A stretch of DNA of 64,000 bases from CAJQQK01 sp963696075 (GTDB lineage Bacteria; Pseudomonadota; Alphaproteobacteria; Rhizobiales; Hyphomicrobiaceae). This document shows positions 33,167 to 41,098 of the stretch, piece after piece. The notes under the pieces were generated by a model. That model was not told the DNA's origin. It was given only the letters and a program-made list of their open reading frames with translations, and did no database searches. Every line of letters begins with the position of its first letter. Positions within the stretch are counted from its first letter, which is position 1. The position numbers were made by a program, and so were the translations under genes. The DNA lies in contig CAVOJD010000006.1 in assembly GCA_963696075.1 (NCBI GenBank), positions 62,001 through 126,000 on the forward strand, written 5' to 3'.

Positions 33167-34210
33167 ATGGATTTTGGAACCTTTCTTCTTCTCCAATCAC
33201 CCAACGCACAAAGTCACGCCGAAGTCTTCGCGCGGGGAACCGAGATTGCCCAGACCGCGGATCGGCTCGGCTTCGACAGCATCTGGTGCGCCGAGCATCA
33301 CTTCTCGACCTATGGTTATCTCTCGCGTCCGCTGATGTTCGCAACACACCTCGCCGCCAAGACGGAACGCATCCGTGTCGGCTCCGCAGTCGTCGTCCTG
33401 CCCCTGCACCATCCCCTGATCGTGGCGGAAGAGATCGCAACCGCCGACATCCTGAGTGGTGGCCGCCTGGACGTCGGGCTCGGCCGTGGTTATCAGCCCT
33501 ACGAGTTCGAACGCCTCGGCCAGACGCTGGAGGAGAGCCGCGGGCGTTTCGAGGAGTCGGTCGACATTCTCTTGAAGTCGTTCACCGGCGAGCCGTTCAG
33601 CTATGACGGGAAGTATTACAAGCTCGACGAAACCAGCGTGTTTCCCGTTCCGCTCCAAAAACCGCACCCGCCGATCTGGGTCGTGGGCCAAAGCCCGGAG
33701 TCGATCGTGGCAACCGCGAAACGCGGCTTCAATCTTGTCTCCGGCGGCTTCGGCGTCCCAATCGAGCGACTGCGCGAGTTCCGCAAGACCTTCGATGAAA
33801 CAGTCACCGATCAGGCACGCCGGTCCAGCATAAGAGTGTCCACGCAGCGCCCCGTCTACGTCACCACCGACGAATCCGAATTGCCCGCGATCGTCGAGCA
33901 GGCGCGTTGGAACATGCGCGTCACACTCAGCCTGCGCCAGGGCTTGCAGCGCATCGACAAGGGCCGCGCCATTGCCGTCCCCTTCGACAATGAGCCGACC
34001 GAGGAAGAGTTGCTCGAGCGCTATTTCGTGATGGGCACGCCCAAGGCCTGCGTCGCGAAGATCAAGCAGATCCAGGAAGCAATGGGCATCAATCATTTCA
34101 ACGCGAGCTTCTGGTTCGGCGATCTGCCACAGGAAAAAGTGCTGCGCTCCATGACGCTGTTTGCCAACGAAGTCATGCCGGCGTTGCAGGAGGCACCGGT
34201 TCCGGCCTAG
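33167..34210 (+). CDS. LLM-class flavin-dependent monooxygenase (luciferase-like)
   Basis: A 347-residue TIM-barrel oxidoreductase using reduced FMN. Conserved features: MDFGTFLLLQSP at the start, FDSIWCAEHHFSTYGYLSRP, TERIRVGSAVVVLPLHHPL, and GGRLDVGLGRGYQPYEFERLG, then FSYDGKYYKL. The pattern resembles bacterial luciferase alpha and alkanal/aminoglycoside-type LLM proteins; substrate unknown. The ATG at 33167 has GGAG 8 bases upstream; a longer frame to 32960 is unsupported. The next gene, an NAD-dependent dehydrogenase, follows by 52 bases, then a lipocalin-like gene, suggesting a three-gene catabolic operon. Confidence 0.88.
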   Translation: MDFGTFLLLQSPNAQSHAEVFARGTEIAQTADRLGFDSIWCAEHHFSTYGYLSRPLMFATHLAAKTERIRVGSAVVVLPLHHPLIVAEEIATADILSGGRLDVGLGRGYQPYEFERLGQTLEESRGRFEESVDILLKSFTGEPFSYDGKYYKLDETSVFPVPLQKPHPPIWVVGQSPESIVATAKRGFNLVSGGFGVPIERLREFRKTFDETVTDQARRSSIRVSTQRPVYVTTDESELPAIVEQARWNMRVTLSLRQGLQRIDKGRAIAVPFDNEPTEEELLERYFVMGTPKACVAKIKQIQEAMGINHFNASFWFGDLPQEKVLRSMTLFANEVMPALQEAPVPA

Positions 34211-34262
34211 GCCGCGCAGCGAGACAACAACTCGAATGTAGCGATGAGAAGGACGTGGCGAC

Positions 34263-35216
34263 ATGCGCTTGGGATTCATCGGGCTTGGAACGATGGGGGC
34301 ACCGTTCGCCACCAACCTTCAACACGCGGGCTATGACCTCGTCGTCCACGACGTCAGTCGTCAGGTGGCTCAGAAGCATCTGGACGCCGGTGCCGAGTGG
34401 GCGCCGACACCGGCAGCCGTCGCTGAGGCCTGCGACGTGGTCCTCACCTCACTGCCGGGCCCACCCGAGATCGAGGCCGTAGCCCTGCACGGTGACGGCA
34501 GCCTGATCGAGGGCGTCCGCGAAGGCTCCGTCTACTTCGACCTCTCAACCAACTCGCCAACCCTGATCCGGAAAATCCACGCCGAGTTCGCAGCAAAAGG
34601 CGCACACGTTCTCGATGCCCCGGTCAGCGGCGGCCCGAAGGGCGCTGCATCCGGCAAGCTCGCGATCTGGGTCGGCGGCGACAAGGCGGTCTTCGAGGCA
34701 AACCGCGCCTGCCTCGACGCGCTGGGTGATCAGGTCAAGTACATCGGCGACATCGGCGCCGGAGCGACAGCCAAGCTGGTCCATAACAGCGCCGGCTATG
34801 CCGTTCAGGCCGCCATTGCCGAAGTCTTCACCGCCGGCGTCAAGGCCGGTGTCCCGCCATTGGCGCTCTGGGAGGCGATCCGACAGGGGTCGCGGGGGCG
34901 CCTGCGCACCTTCGACAGCATGGCCGACCATTTCCTCATCAATCACTATGACCCGCCGGACTTCGCCCTGAAGCTCGCCCACAAGGACATTTCGCTGGCG
35001 TGCGAGATGGGCCGCGACGTCGGCGTGCCGATGCGGCTTATCAACCTCGCCCAGCAGGAGATGCGTGAAGCGCTCAATCGCGGCTGGGAGAACCGCGACA
35101 GCCGGGCCTACCTTCTCCTGCAACTCGAACGCGCGGGCATCACCATCGAGGAATCGCGCGAAGACGTCGCCGCGATTATGGCAGAAGACCCGGCCAACCA
35201 GCCGAAGCCGAAGTAG
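34263..35216 (+). CDS. NAD(P)-dependent beta-hydroxyacid dehydrogenase (3-hydroxyisobutyrate dehydrogenase family)
   Basis: A 317-residue oxidoreductase. The Rossmann motif GFIGLGTMGAPFATNL is at the N-terminus. The substrate-binding block is DAPVSGGPKGAASGKLAIWV, and the catalytic Lys lies in GATAKLVHNSAG. FALKLAHKDISLACEMGRD is the conserved C-terminal segment. This family oxidises 3-hydroxyisobutyrate, tartronate semialdehyde and related acids; which one cannot be told. It is between the LLM oxygenase and a lipocalin-like gene in the same direction. Confidence 0.91.
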   Translation: MRLGFIGLGTMGAPFATNLQHAGYDLVVHDVSRQVAQKHLDAGAEWAPTPAAVAEACDVVLTSLPGPPEIEAVALHGDGSLIEGVREGSVYFDLSTNSPTLIRKIHAEFAAKGAHVLDAPVSGGPKGAASGKLAIWVGGDKAVFEANRACLDALGDQVKYIGDIGAGATAKLVHNSAGYAVQAAIAEVFTAGVKAGVPPLALWEAIRQGSRGRLRTFDSMADHFLINHYDPPDFALKLAHKDISLACEMGRDVGVPMRLINLAQQEMREALNRGWENRDSRAYLLLQLERAGITIEESREDVAAIMAEDPANQPKPK

Positions 35217-35233
35217 AGGGAAGATCACCGCAA

Positions 35234-35638
35234 ATGATCAACGTGTCGGATATCGTTGGAACCTGGAAGCTGGTCGACGCTAAGGCGATCGATGCCGACG
35301 GCAAGGCGCTGCCGCAGCCCTACGGCGGTGACGCGGTCATGGGCCGGCTCACATTGAATGCCGAGGGACGCATGGTCTCTGTGATCTGCGACAGCCGGCT
35401 TGAAATCCCGCCGGGCGAAACCCGCGAGTACACCTCATATTGCGGGACCTACCGGGTGGAGGGCAGCCAGCTCATCACCCGGGTCGACGCGGCCGCGGAC
35501 GAAGATCGCCTGGGCACCGATCAGGTTCGCGACGTCCGTTTCGAAGGCGGCCTGATGATCCTCCAGCCGCCCCAGAAACCCTATGGCGCGCGTGTCGAAA
35601 AGCGTGAATTGCGTTGGAAAAAAATCTCTGACGAATGA
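35234..35638 (+). CDS. Lipocalin-like domain protein
   Basis: A 134-residue cytosolic protein. The opening VSDIVGTWKLVDAKAIDADG, then MGRLTLNAEGRMVSVICDSR, is the pattern of the Lipocalin_5 (lipocalin-like) family, small beta-barrels that can bind hydrophobic ligands and are often encoded with catabolic enzymes. It starts 17 bases after the dehydrogenase stop and is probably the last gene of that operon. No catalytic residues can be assigned. Confidence 0.82.
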   Translation: MINVSDIVGTWKLVDAKAIDADGKALPQPYGGDAVMGRLTLNAEGRMVSVICDSRLEIPPGETREYTSYCGTYRVEGSQLITRVDAAADEDRLGTDQVRDVRFEGGLMILQPPQKPYGARVEKRELRWKKISDE

Positions 35639-35894
35639 CCTGCGCAGTCTCCGGAACAAACGTTTTGTGAGATCCGCGCGCCCGTCCCCAGACGCACGAT
35701 GTGATGCGTTGCACATCGATTGGCTGGCGCGGTTGGCGTTTCAGCCGGCGAAACGATTCCGCGCCCGCCGGGCACTCCCTGAGGTCCGGCCTTGCAGCAG
35801 ACATGGACTTGTGGTCGAAAACCGATAGACCCTTTCACGCGTAGTATAAGGCGATGGTTTTCAAAGCCGGATCAGATCTGGAACAAGGCACCCC

Positions 35895-37091
35895 ATGGGC
35901 GATCTTGATGTCGATGTAGCACTTGTAGGCGGCGGGCTTGCCAACGGCATCATTGCGCGTTGGCTGACCGAGATGCGACCCGACGTGTCGCTTGTGCTGA
36001 TCGAGGCGGGGGACCGTCTGGGCGGCAACCACACCTGGTCGTTTCACGGCACCGATGTCGATGCCGAGGCCCACCGCTTGCTTGCGCCGATGGTGTCAGC
36101 GTCTTGGTCCGCGCAGGAGGTGCGCTTTCCCGGGTTTCGCCGCGAACTGTCGACGACCTATCATTCAATCGGATCGGACCGCTTCCACGACCACCTGATG
36201 ATGGAACTCGGCGGCAAGGTCGTCTTTGGCAAGGCAGCCAAGGTCGGACCGGACGCCGTGGTCCTCGACGACGGGCGGCGCATTACGGCCCGCTGCGTCA
36301 TTGATGGCCGGGGCTGGCTCGGCGGCTTGGCGGCCCAGGTCGCCGTCGCCTACCAGAAGTTCGTCGGCCTCGAGATCGAAACCAGCGAACCCCACGGCAT
36401 CAGGCAGCCCGTCCTGATGGATGCTCTGGTGGAGCAATTCGGCGACTTCCGCTTCTTCTACCTCTTGCCGTTGACGCCAACACGGATCCTCGTCGAAGAC
36501 ACCTATTATTCCGATGACGCGACGTTGGCATCGCCAGAGATCGTTTCGCGCATACATGACTATATCGAAGCGCAAGGCTGGCGCGTCTCATCGCTCGTGC
36601 GCCAGGAACAGGGCGTTCTGCCGATCGTGCTGGCGGGCCCGATCACACCGTTCCAGGCGCACGACGGCGAAGCTGCGCGGGCCGGCGTCAGAGCCGGCCT
36701 GTTCCATCCCTTGACGGGTTACTCGCTGGCCGACGCGGTCCGCCTGGCTGCGCGCATCACAACGCTCGACGCCTTGACCACCGCTTCCGTCAGGGGGCTG
36801 TCCAATTCGTTTGCAGCCGAACTCTGGGAGGCGCGCTCGTATTATCGCATGCTCAACCGGCTCTTGTTCGTCGGCGCGAAAGGCGAGGAGCGCCGGGCCG
36901 TGATGGCGCGCTTCTATACCCTGTCACAAGGCATCGTAGAGCGGCTCTATTCGGGCCAGACAACGGCGCTCGACAAGATGCGTATTCTCACCGGCCGGCC
37001 ACCATTTCCGATTCATCGTGCACTGCCCGTGCTGCCGCCGTCCGCCGGCTGGGCGCACGCAACATCACCAGGCCCGGAAGCCAAGGTCTGA
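35895..37091 (+). CDS. crtY: Lycopene beta-cyclase (CrtY type)
   Basis: A 398-residue flavoprotein-like cyclase that closes the beta-rings of lycopene to give beta-carotene. The N-terminal dinucleotide fold DVALVGGGLANGIIARWL is followed by LIEAGDRLGGNHTWSFH, a CrtY signature. FRFFYLLPLTPTRILVEDTY holds the conserved catalytic-region Glu, and PLTGYSLADAVRLA is the C-terminal FAD-site block. No other crt gene is nearby. It converges with the leftward bchP operon at the photosynthesis-cluster edge. It suggests cyclic carotenoids in this phototroph rather than only spirilloxanthin-type pigments. Confidence 0.92.
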   Translation: MGDLDVDVALVGGGLANGIIARWLTEMRPDVSLVLIEAGDRLGGNHTWSFHGTDVDAEAHRLLAPMVSASWSAQEVRFPGFRRELSTTYHSIGSDRFHDHLMMELGGKVVFGKAAKVGPDAVVLDDGRRITARCVIDGRGWLGGLAAQVAVAYQKFVGLEIETSEPHGIRQPVLMDALVEQFGDFRFFYLLPLTPTRILVEDTYYSDDATLASPEIVSRIHDYIEAQGWRVSSLVRQEQGVLPIVLAGPITPFQAHDGEAARAGVRAGLFHPLTGYSLADAVRLAARITTLDALTTASVRGLSNSFAAELWEARSYYRMLNRLLFVGAKGEERRAVMARFYTLSQGIVERLYSGQTTALDKMRILTGRPPFPIHRALPVLPPSAGWAHATSPGPEAKV

Positions 37092-37110
37092 CGTGACGCA
37101 CCGGCCGCAG

Positions 37111-37383
37111 TCAGGCTTCGCGCCATCGCGTGACGAGATCAGCGACATGCGCGAGCAGCGCTCCCGACAGGAATAGCGCGATCCATGCCGGCCCGTGATC
37201 CAGAAGTGAAGCCCTGAGCGCAAGGGTGAGGAAGGCACCGGCCGCGAGGTTGAAAACCACCCTTCCGAGCCCGGGGCCGACACCGGCCACGGCCCGCAGC
37301 GCAAACAGCGCAACCGCCTCTATCGCGACCAGCACGAGGATGGCGCCGACAAGGCTACCGTTTTCGATCAGATCGAAAATCAT
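37111..37383 (-). CDS. Small membrane protein next to bchP, function unknown
   Basis: A 90-residue protein with three hydrophobic segments: GSLVGAILVLVAIEAVALFALRA, LGRVVFNLAAGAFLTLALRA and AWIALFLSGALLAHVADLV. It starts 29 bases after bchP ends and is probably the last gene of the bchG-bch2-bchP operon. The position is comparable to short uncharacterised ORFs beside bchP in other purple bacteria. No good ribosome-binding site is visible; the ATG at 37383 is chosen because the hydrophobic region begins right after it. Confidence 0.72.
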   Translation of the reverse strand: MIFDLIENGSLVGAILVLVAIEAVALFALRAVAGVGPGLGRVVFNLAAGAFLTLALRASLLDHGPAWIALFLSGALLAHVADLVTRWREA

Positions 37384-37412
37384 CGCGTAACCGTCTGCAC
37401 CGGCGCCATCGC

Positions 37413-38624
37413 TCAGGCCTGCTTCAGGCCCACGAGATGGGCGAGATCCTTGAAAAAGATCCGGGCATGCGTCACCGGGCTTGCCCGCTCGACGCGCTTG
37501 TACATGTAGGACTGCCACGTCAGGCGTTGCACGTCCTTGTCCTGGCAGATCTTGACGAAGCTCTCGCGGCGCTTGTCGTTGCGATACCAGAAGTGCTGCA
37601 TCATCCCCAGGATCCAGAAAATGCGTCCATGTTCGCGCATGAAGCGGCGGCGGGCCGTGGCCAGTTCGCGCGCATCGCCCGTGCGCAGATACGCAGCGGC
37701 CGCCTCCCCGGCATATTGGCCCGAGAGCATCGCATAGTAGATGCCTTCCCCTGACGCCGGCGCCACAACGCCAGCCGCATCCCCGGCCAGGATGGCATTG
37801 GCGCCATTGTCCCACCGCTTGAGCGGCTTGAGCGGGATCGGCGCGCCTTCCTTGCGGATCGTCTTGGCGCCCATGAGGTCGCTTGCACGTCGCACGTCTG
37901 CTGTCGCCTTGCGCAGCGAGAAACCCTTTTCCGCGGAGCCGACGCCAACGCTGGTCGTGTGCCCGTGCGGAAACACCCAGGCGTAGAAGTCCGGCGAGTA
38001 GGCGCCGTTGTAGACGACGTCGCAGCGGCTGCCATCGAATGTGTCGCCATCTCGGTTCTGCGGTGTTTCGATGATCTCGTGATAGGCAAACACGCAAGTC
38101 GGCGGGCGGTACTTGGGAATAGCCTGCCGGGCCACCTCCGAGCGTGCCCCATCAGCACCGATGATCATGCGGGCCGTGATCGTCTGGGATGCCCCGTCGG
38201 CCTCCGCCTCGTCGCCGCTCTTGGTCTTGTAATGGATGCTTGTCAGCCCATCACTGTGCTTTTCCAGGCGCTCGAAACGCCCGGTCAGTCGGGTAACGCC
38301 CCGGTTGCCCGCCCGCTCCCGCAACCATTCGTCGAAATGCTCCCGGTCGACCATGCCAACGAAGCCGCCATCGATTTTCATGTCGACGGTGCGGTTCGTC
38401 GGCGACACGATGCGTGCGGTGTTGATCTTGGCGACCAGCAGGGCGTCCGGAATTTCATAATCCTGGATCAGCCGCGGCGGGATCGCGCCGCCGCACGGCT
38501 TGATGCGCCCGGCCTTGTCAAGCAGCGCAACCGTGAAGCCGGCCTCGGCGAGGCTGGTTGCCGCCGTTGCTCCGGCCGGTCCGCCGCCGATCACGACGGC
38601 ATCGTATGTCTGTTGTGTGGTCAT
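37413..38624 (-). CDS. bchP: Geranylgeranyl diphosphate/bacteriochlorophyll reductase BchP
   Basis: A 403-residue FAD-dependent reductase that reduces the geranylgeranyl tail of bacteriochlorophyll a to phytyl. The FAD motif YDAVVIGGGPAGATAATSLA begins the protein; KPCGGAIPPRLI and GADGARSEVARQ follow, and GDAAGVVAPASGEGIYYAM is the second flavin-binding block. The C-terminal stretch RLTWQSYMYKRV is BchP-like. Its ATG overlaps the stop of the upstream bch2 (ATGA), so expression is coupled to bchG and bch2. Confidence 0.96.
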   Translation of the reverse strand: MTTQQTYDAVVIGGGPAGATAATSLAEAGFTVALLDKAGRIKPCGGAIPPRLIQDYEIPDALLVAKINTARIVSPTNRTVDMKIDGGFVGMVDREHFDEWLRERAGNRGVTRLTGRFERLEKHSDGLTSIHYKTKSGDEAEADGASQTITARMIIGADGARSEVARQAIPKYRPPTCVFAYHEIIETPQNRDGDTFDGSRCDVVYNGAYSPDFYAWVFPHGHTTSVGVGSAEKGFSLRKATADVRRASDLMGAKTIRKEGAPIPLKPLKRWDNGANAILAGDAAGVVAPASGEGIYYAMLSGQYAGEAAAAYLRTGDARELATARRRFMREHGRIFWILGMMQHFWYRNDKRRESFVKICQDKDVQRLTWQSYMYKRVERASPVTHARIFFKDLAHLVGLKQA

Positions 38625-40081
38625 TGCAGCGCTCCTGGTCGCTCTCCGGCGAAGCTGGGTGCCGTCGCCACGGCAGAGCGCGCAAGTTGCGCGTCGCTAT
38701 GCCGGATGACGGTTTTGACGATTTCACGAGTTCCAAACGGTTCATCGCGTTTCAGGCTTGCAAGCGCTGATACGGTAAGACGGGCCGCAAGCCCCGCTGC
38801 GACAACGAACAGCAATCCCTCGACCACGAACACGGCGCCATAGGCCGTTGCATTCGAAGCCGTCAGCGTACGCGCGGCATCGACGCCGACGGTCCCGAGA
38901 AAACTGCCAAGGCCGAAGGCAATCGCCTGCGCCGCACCCCACAGGCCCATGCGCGTCCCTTCACGGTTTTCGCGCCCGGTGCTGGCGAGCCCCATCATCG
39001 ATCCGATTGCCGCGACAGCGAACACGCCGTTGGCAAAACCGAGCAGGAAGACGTTGGCTTCCAGCGGCCAGTCGGGTGCGAAAAAGCCGCCGAGTGCGAG
39101 GCCGAAGAGCGCGAGCGCCGAGGCGAGACAGCCCGCGACGGTGAAGAGGCGCATGATGCCGGCGTAGCGCTTCGCAATGATGTTTCCGGCAACGCCGATC
39201 AACGCCATGCCGGCGAAAACGCCGCTGTGCTGGACACCTGACAGACTGGTCGATTGTCCCGGCGTCATGGCGAACACGAGACCTGCAAAGGGTTCGAGGA
39301 TCAGGTCCTGTGCGGAGAAGGCGAGCATAGAGACGAATACGAAAATCGTGAACCGCCGGGCACTGGGCTCCGCCCAGACACCGGCCAGCGCGTCGCGAAA
39401 CGACTGCTTCTGCGTGACCGATGATGCCGTCCCTGACGGCGCGCGCGAGAGCGTGGCACCAGATCTGGTCACCCCGTGGAAGCGGCGTTCGATACCGGCG
39501 ACGGCAGCAAGCGCCACGACGAACGCGACGCAACCAACACCGGTTGCGATTGCCATGAGGCGTTCCGGCGAATAGGGATCGAGCAGCGCGCCGGTCGTCG
39601 CAGCCGTCACGATGAAGCCCGCGATCATCATCAACCAGACACTTGCCGCAGCCGGCGCGCGGCGCTCCGGCGAAACGTGGGTCGCAAGGAAGGCAAGAAG
39701 CGACGTCCCCGCGGCGCCGACACCGACACCGATCAGAACGAAGCCAATGAGCGCCATCGCACCGGCCGCGACCGGTGCGCCGGGGTGAAGCACGACCGCG
39801 CCGGCAGCGAGCCACGCCCCAAGAACGAGTGTCGCCATGCCGCCGATGATCCAGGGCGTCCGCCGCCCGCCTTCATCCGAGCCAAATCCCCATCTCGGCC
39901 GCGACATCTGCACCATGTAGTGGAGCGCGATAAGGAAGCCCGGAACCATGGCGGCCAGTCCCAGTTCGACCACCATCACGCGGTTCAGTGTCGAGGTCGT
40001 CAGCACGACGATGCTGCCAAGCGCGGCCTGGACGAAACCGAGGCGGATGATGTCGATCCAGCGAAGCGTGTGCGAGGCCAT
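38621..40081 (-). CDS. PucC/LhaA-family membrane protein between bchG and bchP (Bch2/ORF428 type)
   Basis: A 486-residue major-facilitator-type membrane protein of the BCH/PucC family, with 12 predicted helices. The opening RLGFVQAALGSIVVLTTSTLNRVMVVELG is typical, as are LHYMVQMSRPRWGFGSDEGG and DLILEPFAGLVFAMTPGQST. Members act in delivery of bacteriochlorophyll to light-harvesting proteins or in their assembly; the bchG-ORF428-bchP gene order is classic. ATG 40081 with AAAGGT upstream is chosen; a TTG at 40096 is possible. Linked to bchP by an ATGA overlap. Confidence 0.93.
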   Translation of the reverse strand: MASHTLRWIDIIRLGFVQAALGSIVVLTTSTLNRVMVVELGLAAMVPGFLIALHYMVQMSRPRWGFGSDEGGRRTPWIIGGMATLVLGAWLAAGAVVLHPGAPVAAGAMALIGFVLIGVGVGAAGTSLLAFLATHVSPERRAPAAASVWLMMIAGFIVTAATTGALLDPYSPERLMAIATGVGCVAFVVALAAVAGIERRFHGVTRSGATLSRAPSGTASSVTQKQSFRDALAGVWAEPSARRFTIFVFVSMLAFSAQDLILEPFAGLVFAMTPGQSTSLSGVQHSGVFAGMALIGVAGNIIAKRYAGIMRLFTVAGCLASALALFGLALGGFFAPDWPLEANVFLLGFANGVFAVAAIGSMMGLASTGRENREGTRMGLWGAAQAIAFGLGSFLGTVGVDAARTLTASNATAYGAVFVVEGLLFVVAAGLAARLTVSALASLKRDEPFGTREIVKTVIRHSDAQLARSAVATAPSFAGERPGALQ

Positions 40082-40092
40082 AGCTCGACCTT

Positions 40093-40998
40093 TCAAAGTC
40101 CTCGGATTGCGAATGCTGCGACCATCATGCCGAGGACGTAAAGCGTCGTGCCGGTCGCGTTGTACCAGGGCGCAAACCGTCTCGGATCAGAAAGGAGACG
40201 GATCATCGCGAAGAACTGCAGGGCCACCAGCGCGCCAACGATCGCGGCATGGGTCGACTGGCCCCACGCGGCGAGAAGCGCGATGACGACAAACTGCGGG
40301 GCGGCCATGACGAAGCACGCCAGGCGGGCGGCCCGCGGCACGCCGAGCTGAACCGGCAGCGTGACGACGCCATGATGCCGGTCCCCGTCAACGGCCTTGA
40401 AGTCGTTGAGCGTCATGATGCCGTGGGCGCCAATGCTGTAGAGAACGGCAAGTGCCACGATCTCCCAGCCAGGCACGGCCGACAGCATGACGGCAGCTCC
40501 CGTGAACCACGGCAGACCCTCATAACAGGCGCCAACCGCCGCCGCGCTCCACCAGCCGTTCATCTTCAGCCGCAAGGGTGGCGCGGAATAAATCCACGCA
40601 AGCACCAGCCCGATCACGGACGCCAGCACCACCGCTGGCCCCAGGACGGCGGCCAGTGCCAGTGAAAGCCCCGAGCCGATCACCGCGATATAAAAGCCCC
40701 ATTGTCCCGGCACGCGGCCGGACGGGATGGGACGGTCGGGTTCGTTGATGGCATCGACGTGACGGTCGTACCAGTCATTCGCCGCCTGGCTCGTCCCGCA
40801 AACCAGCGGCCCGCAAAGCACGATGCCGGCAATCAGAAAAAGCCAGTTTTCCGTGATCGACGCACCCGAGGAAACAACACCGCACGCGAACGCCCACATC
40901 GGCGCAAACCACGTGATGGGCTTGAGCAGTTCAATGACCGCCGCCGCGCTCGGTCGCGCGGGGGCAGTGGCAGGGGGTATGTCGGACGTCACGCTCAT
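40093..40998 (-). CDS. bchG: Bacteriochlorophyll synthase BchG
   Basis: A 301-residue membrane prenyltransferase (UbiA superfamily) that esterifies bacteriochlorophyllide with geranylgeranyl diphosphate. The Asp-rich diphosphate/Mg motif is NDWYDRHVDAINEPDRPIPS, with the second motif around HGIMTLNDFKAVDGDRHHG. Eight or so hydrophobic helices are present. ATG 41001 or 40998 may start it; neither has a ribosome-binding site. A PpsR-type palindrome lies only 27 bases upstream and a possible -10 (TACCTT) directly abuts the start, so the mRNA could be leaderless. Followed by bch2 after 11 bases. Confidence 0.95.
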   Translation of the reverse strand: MSVTSDIPPATAPARPSAAAVIELLKPITWFAPMWAFACGVVSSGASITENWLFLIAGIVLCGPLVCGTSQAANDWYDRHVDAINEPDRPIPSGRVPGQWGFYIAVIGSGLSLALAAVLGPAVVLASVIGLVLAWIYSAPPLRLKMNGWWSAAAVGACYEGLPWFTGAAVMLSAVPGWEIVALAVLYSIGAHGIMTLNDFKAVDGDRHHGVVTLPVQLGVPRAARLACFVMAAPQFVVIALLAAWGQSTHAAIVGALVALQFFAMIRLLSDPRRFAPWYNATGTTLYVLGMMVAAFAIRGL

Positions 40999-41027
40999 CA
41001 TCGAAAGGTACGACCGGCAAACCTGAC

Positions 41028-41045
41028 TGTCAATCAAACTTGACA
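41028..41045. promoter_or_regulatory. PpsR/CrtJ binding site before bchG (TGT-N12-ACA)
   Basis: TGT-CAATCAAACTTG-ACA fits the PpsR/CrtJ consensus TGT-N12-ACA. It is embedded in a longer palindrome, ACTGTCAA-N6-TTGACAGT (41026-41047). The left half read on the minus strand is TTGACA (41033-41028), a consensus -35, with TACCTT (41010-41005) 17 bases on as a weak -10. PpsR binding would therefore block the bchG promoter. The ppsR gene lies 2 kb upstream in the same orientation. Confidence 0.72.
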
Positions 41046-41098
41046 GTAGATGTGTCAAAAAAACTGGCCGGTCAGACGCGCCGAAATAAACCGGCGCA

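Noticed and set aside
35698..35717. GATGTG-N8-CACATC before crtY as a PpsR site
   Set aside because: The TGT and ACA are 10, not 12, bases apart, and the sequence does not resemble the two better sites. It may be another operator, but nothing supports that.
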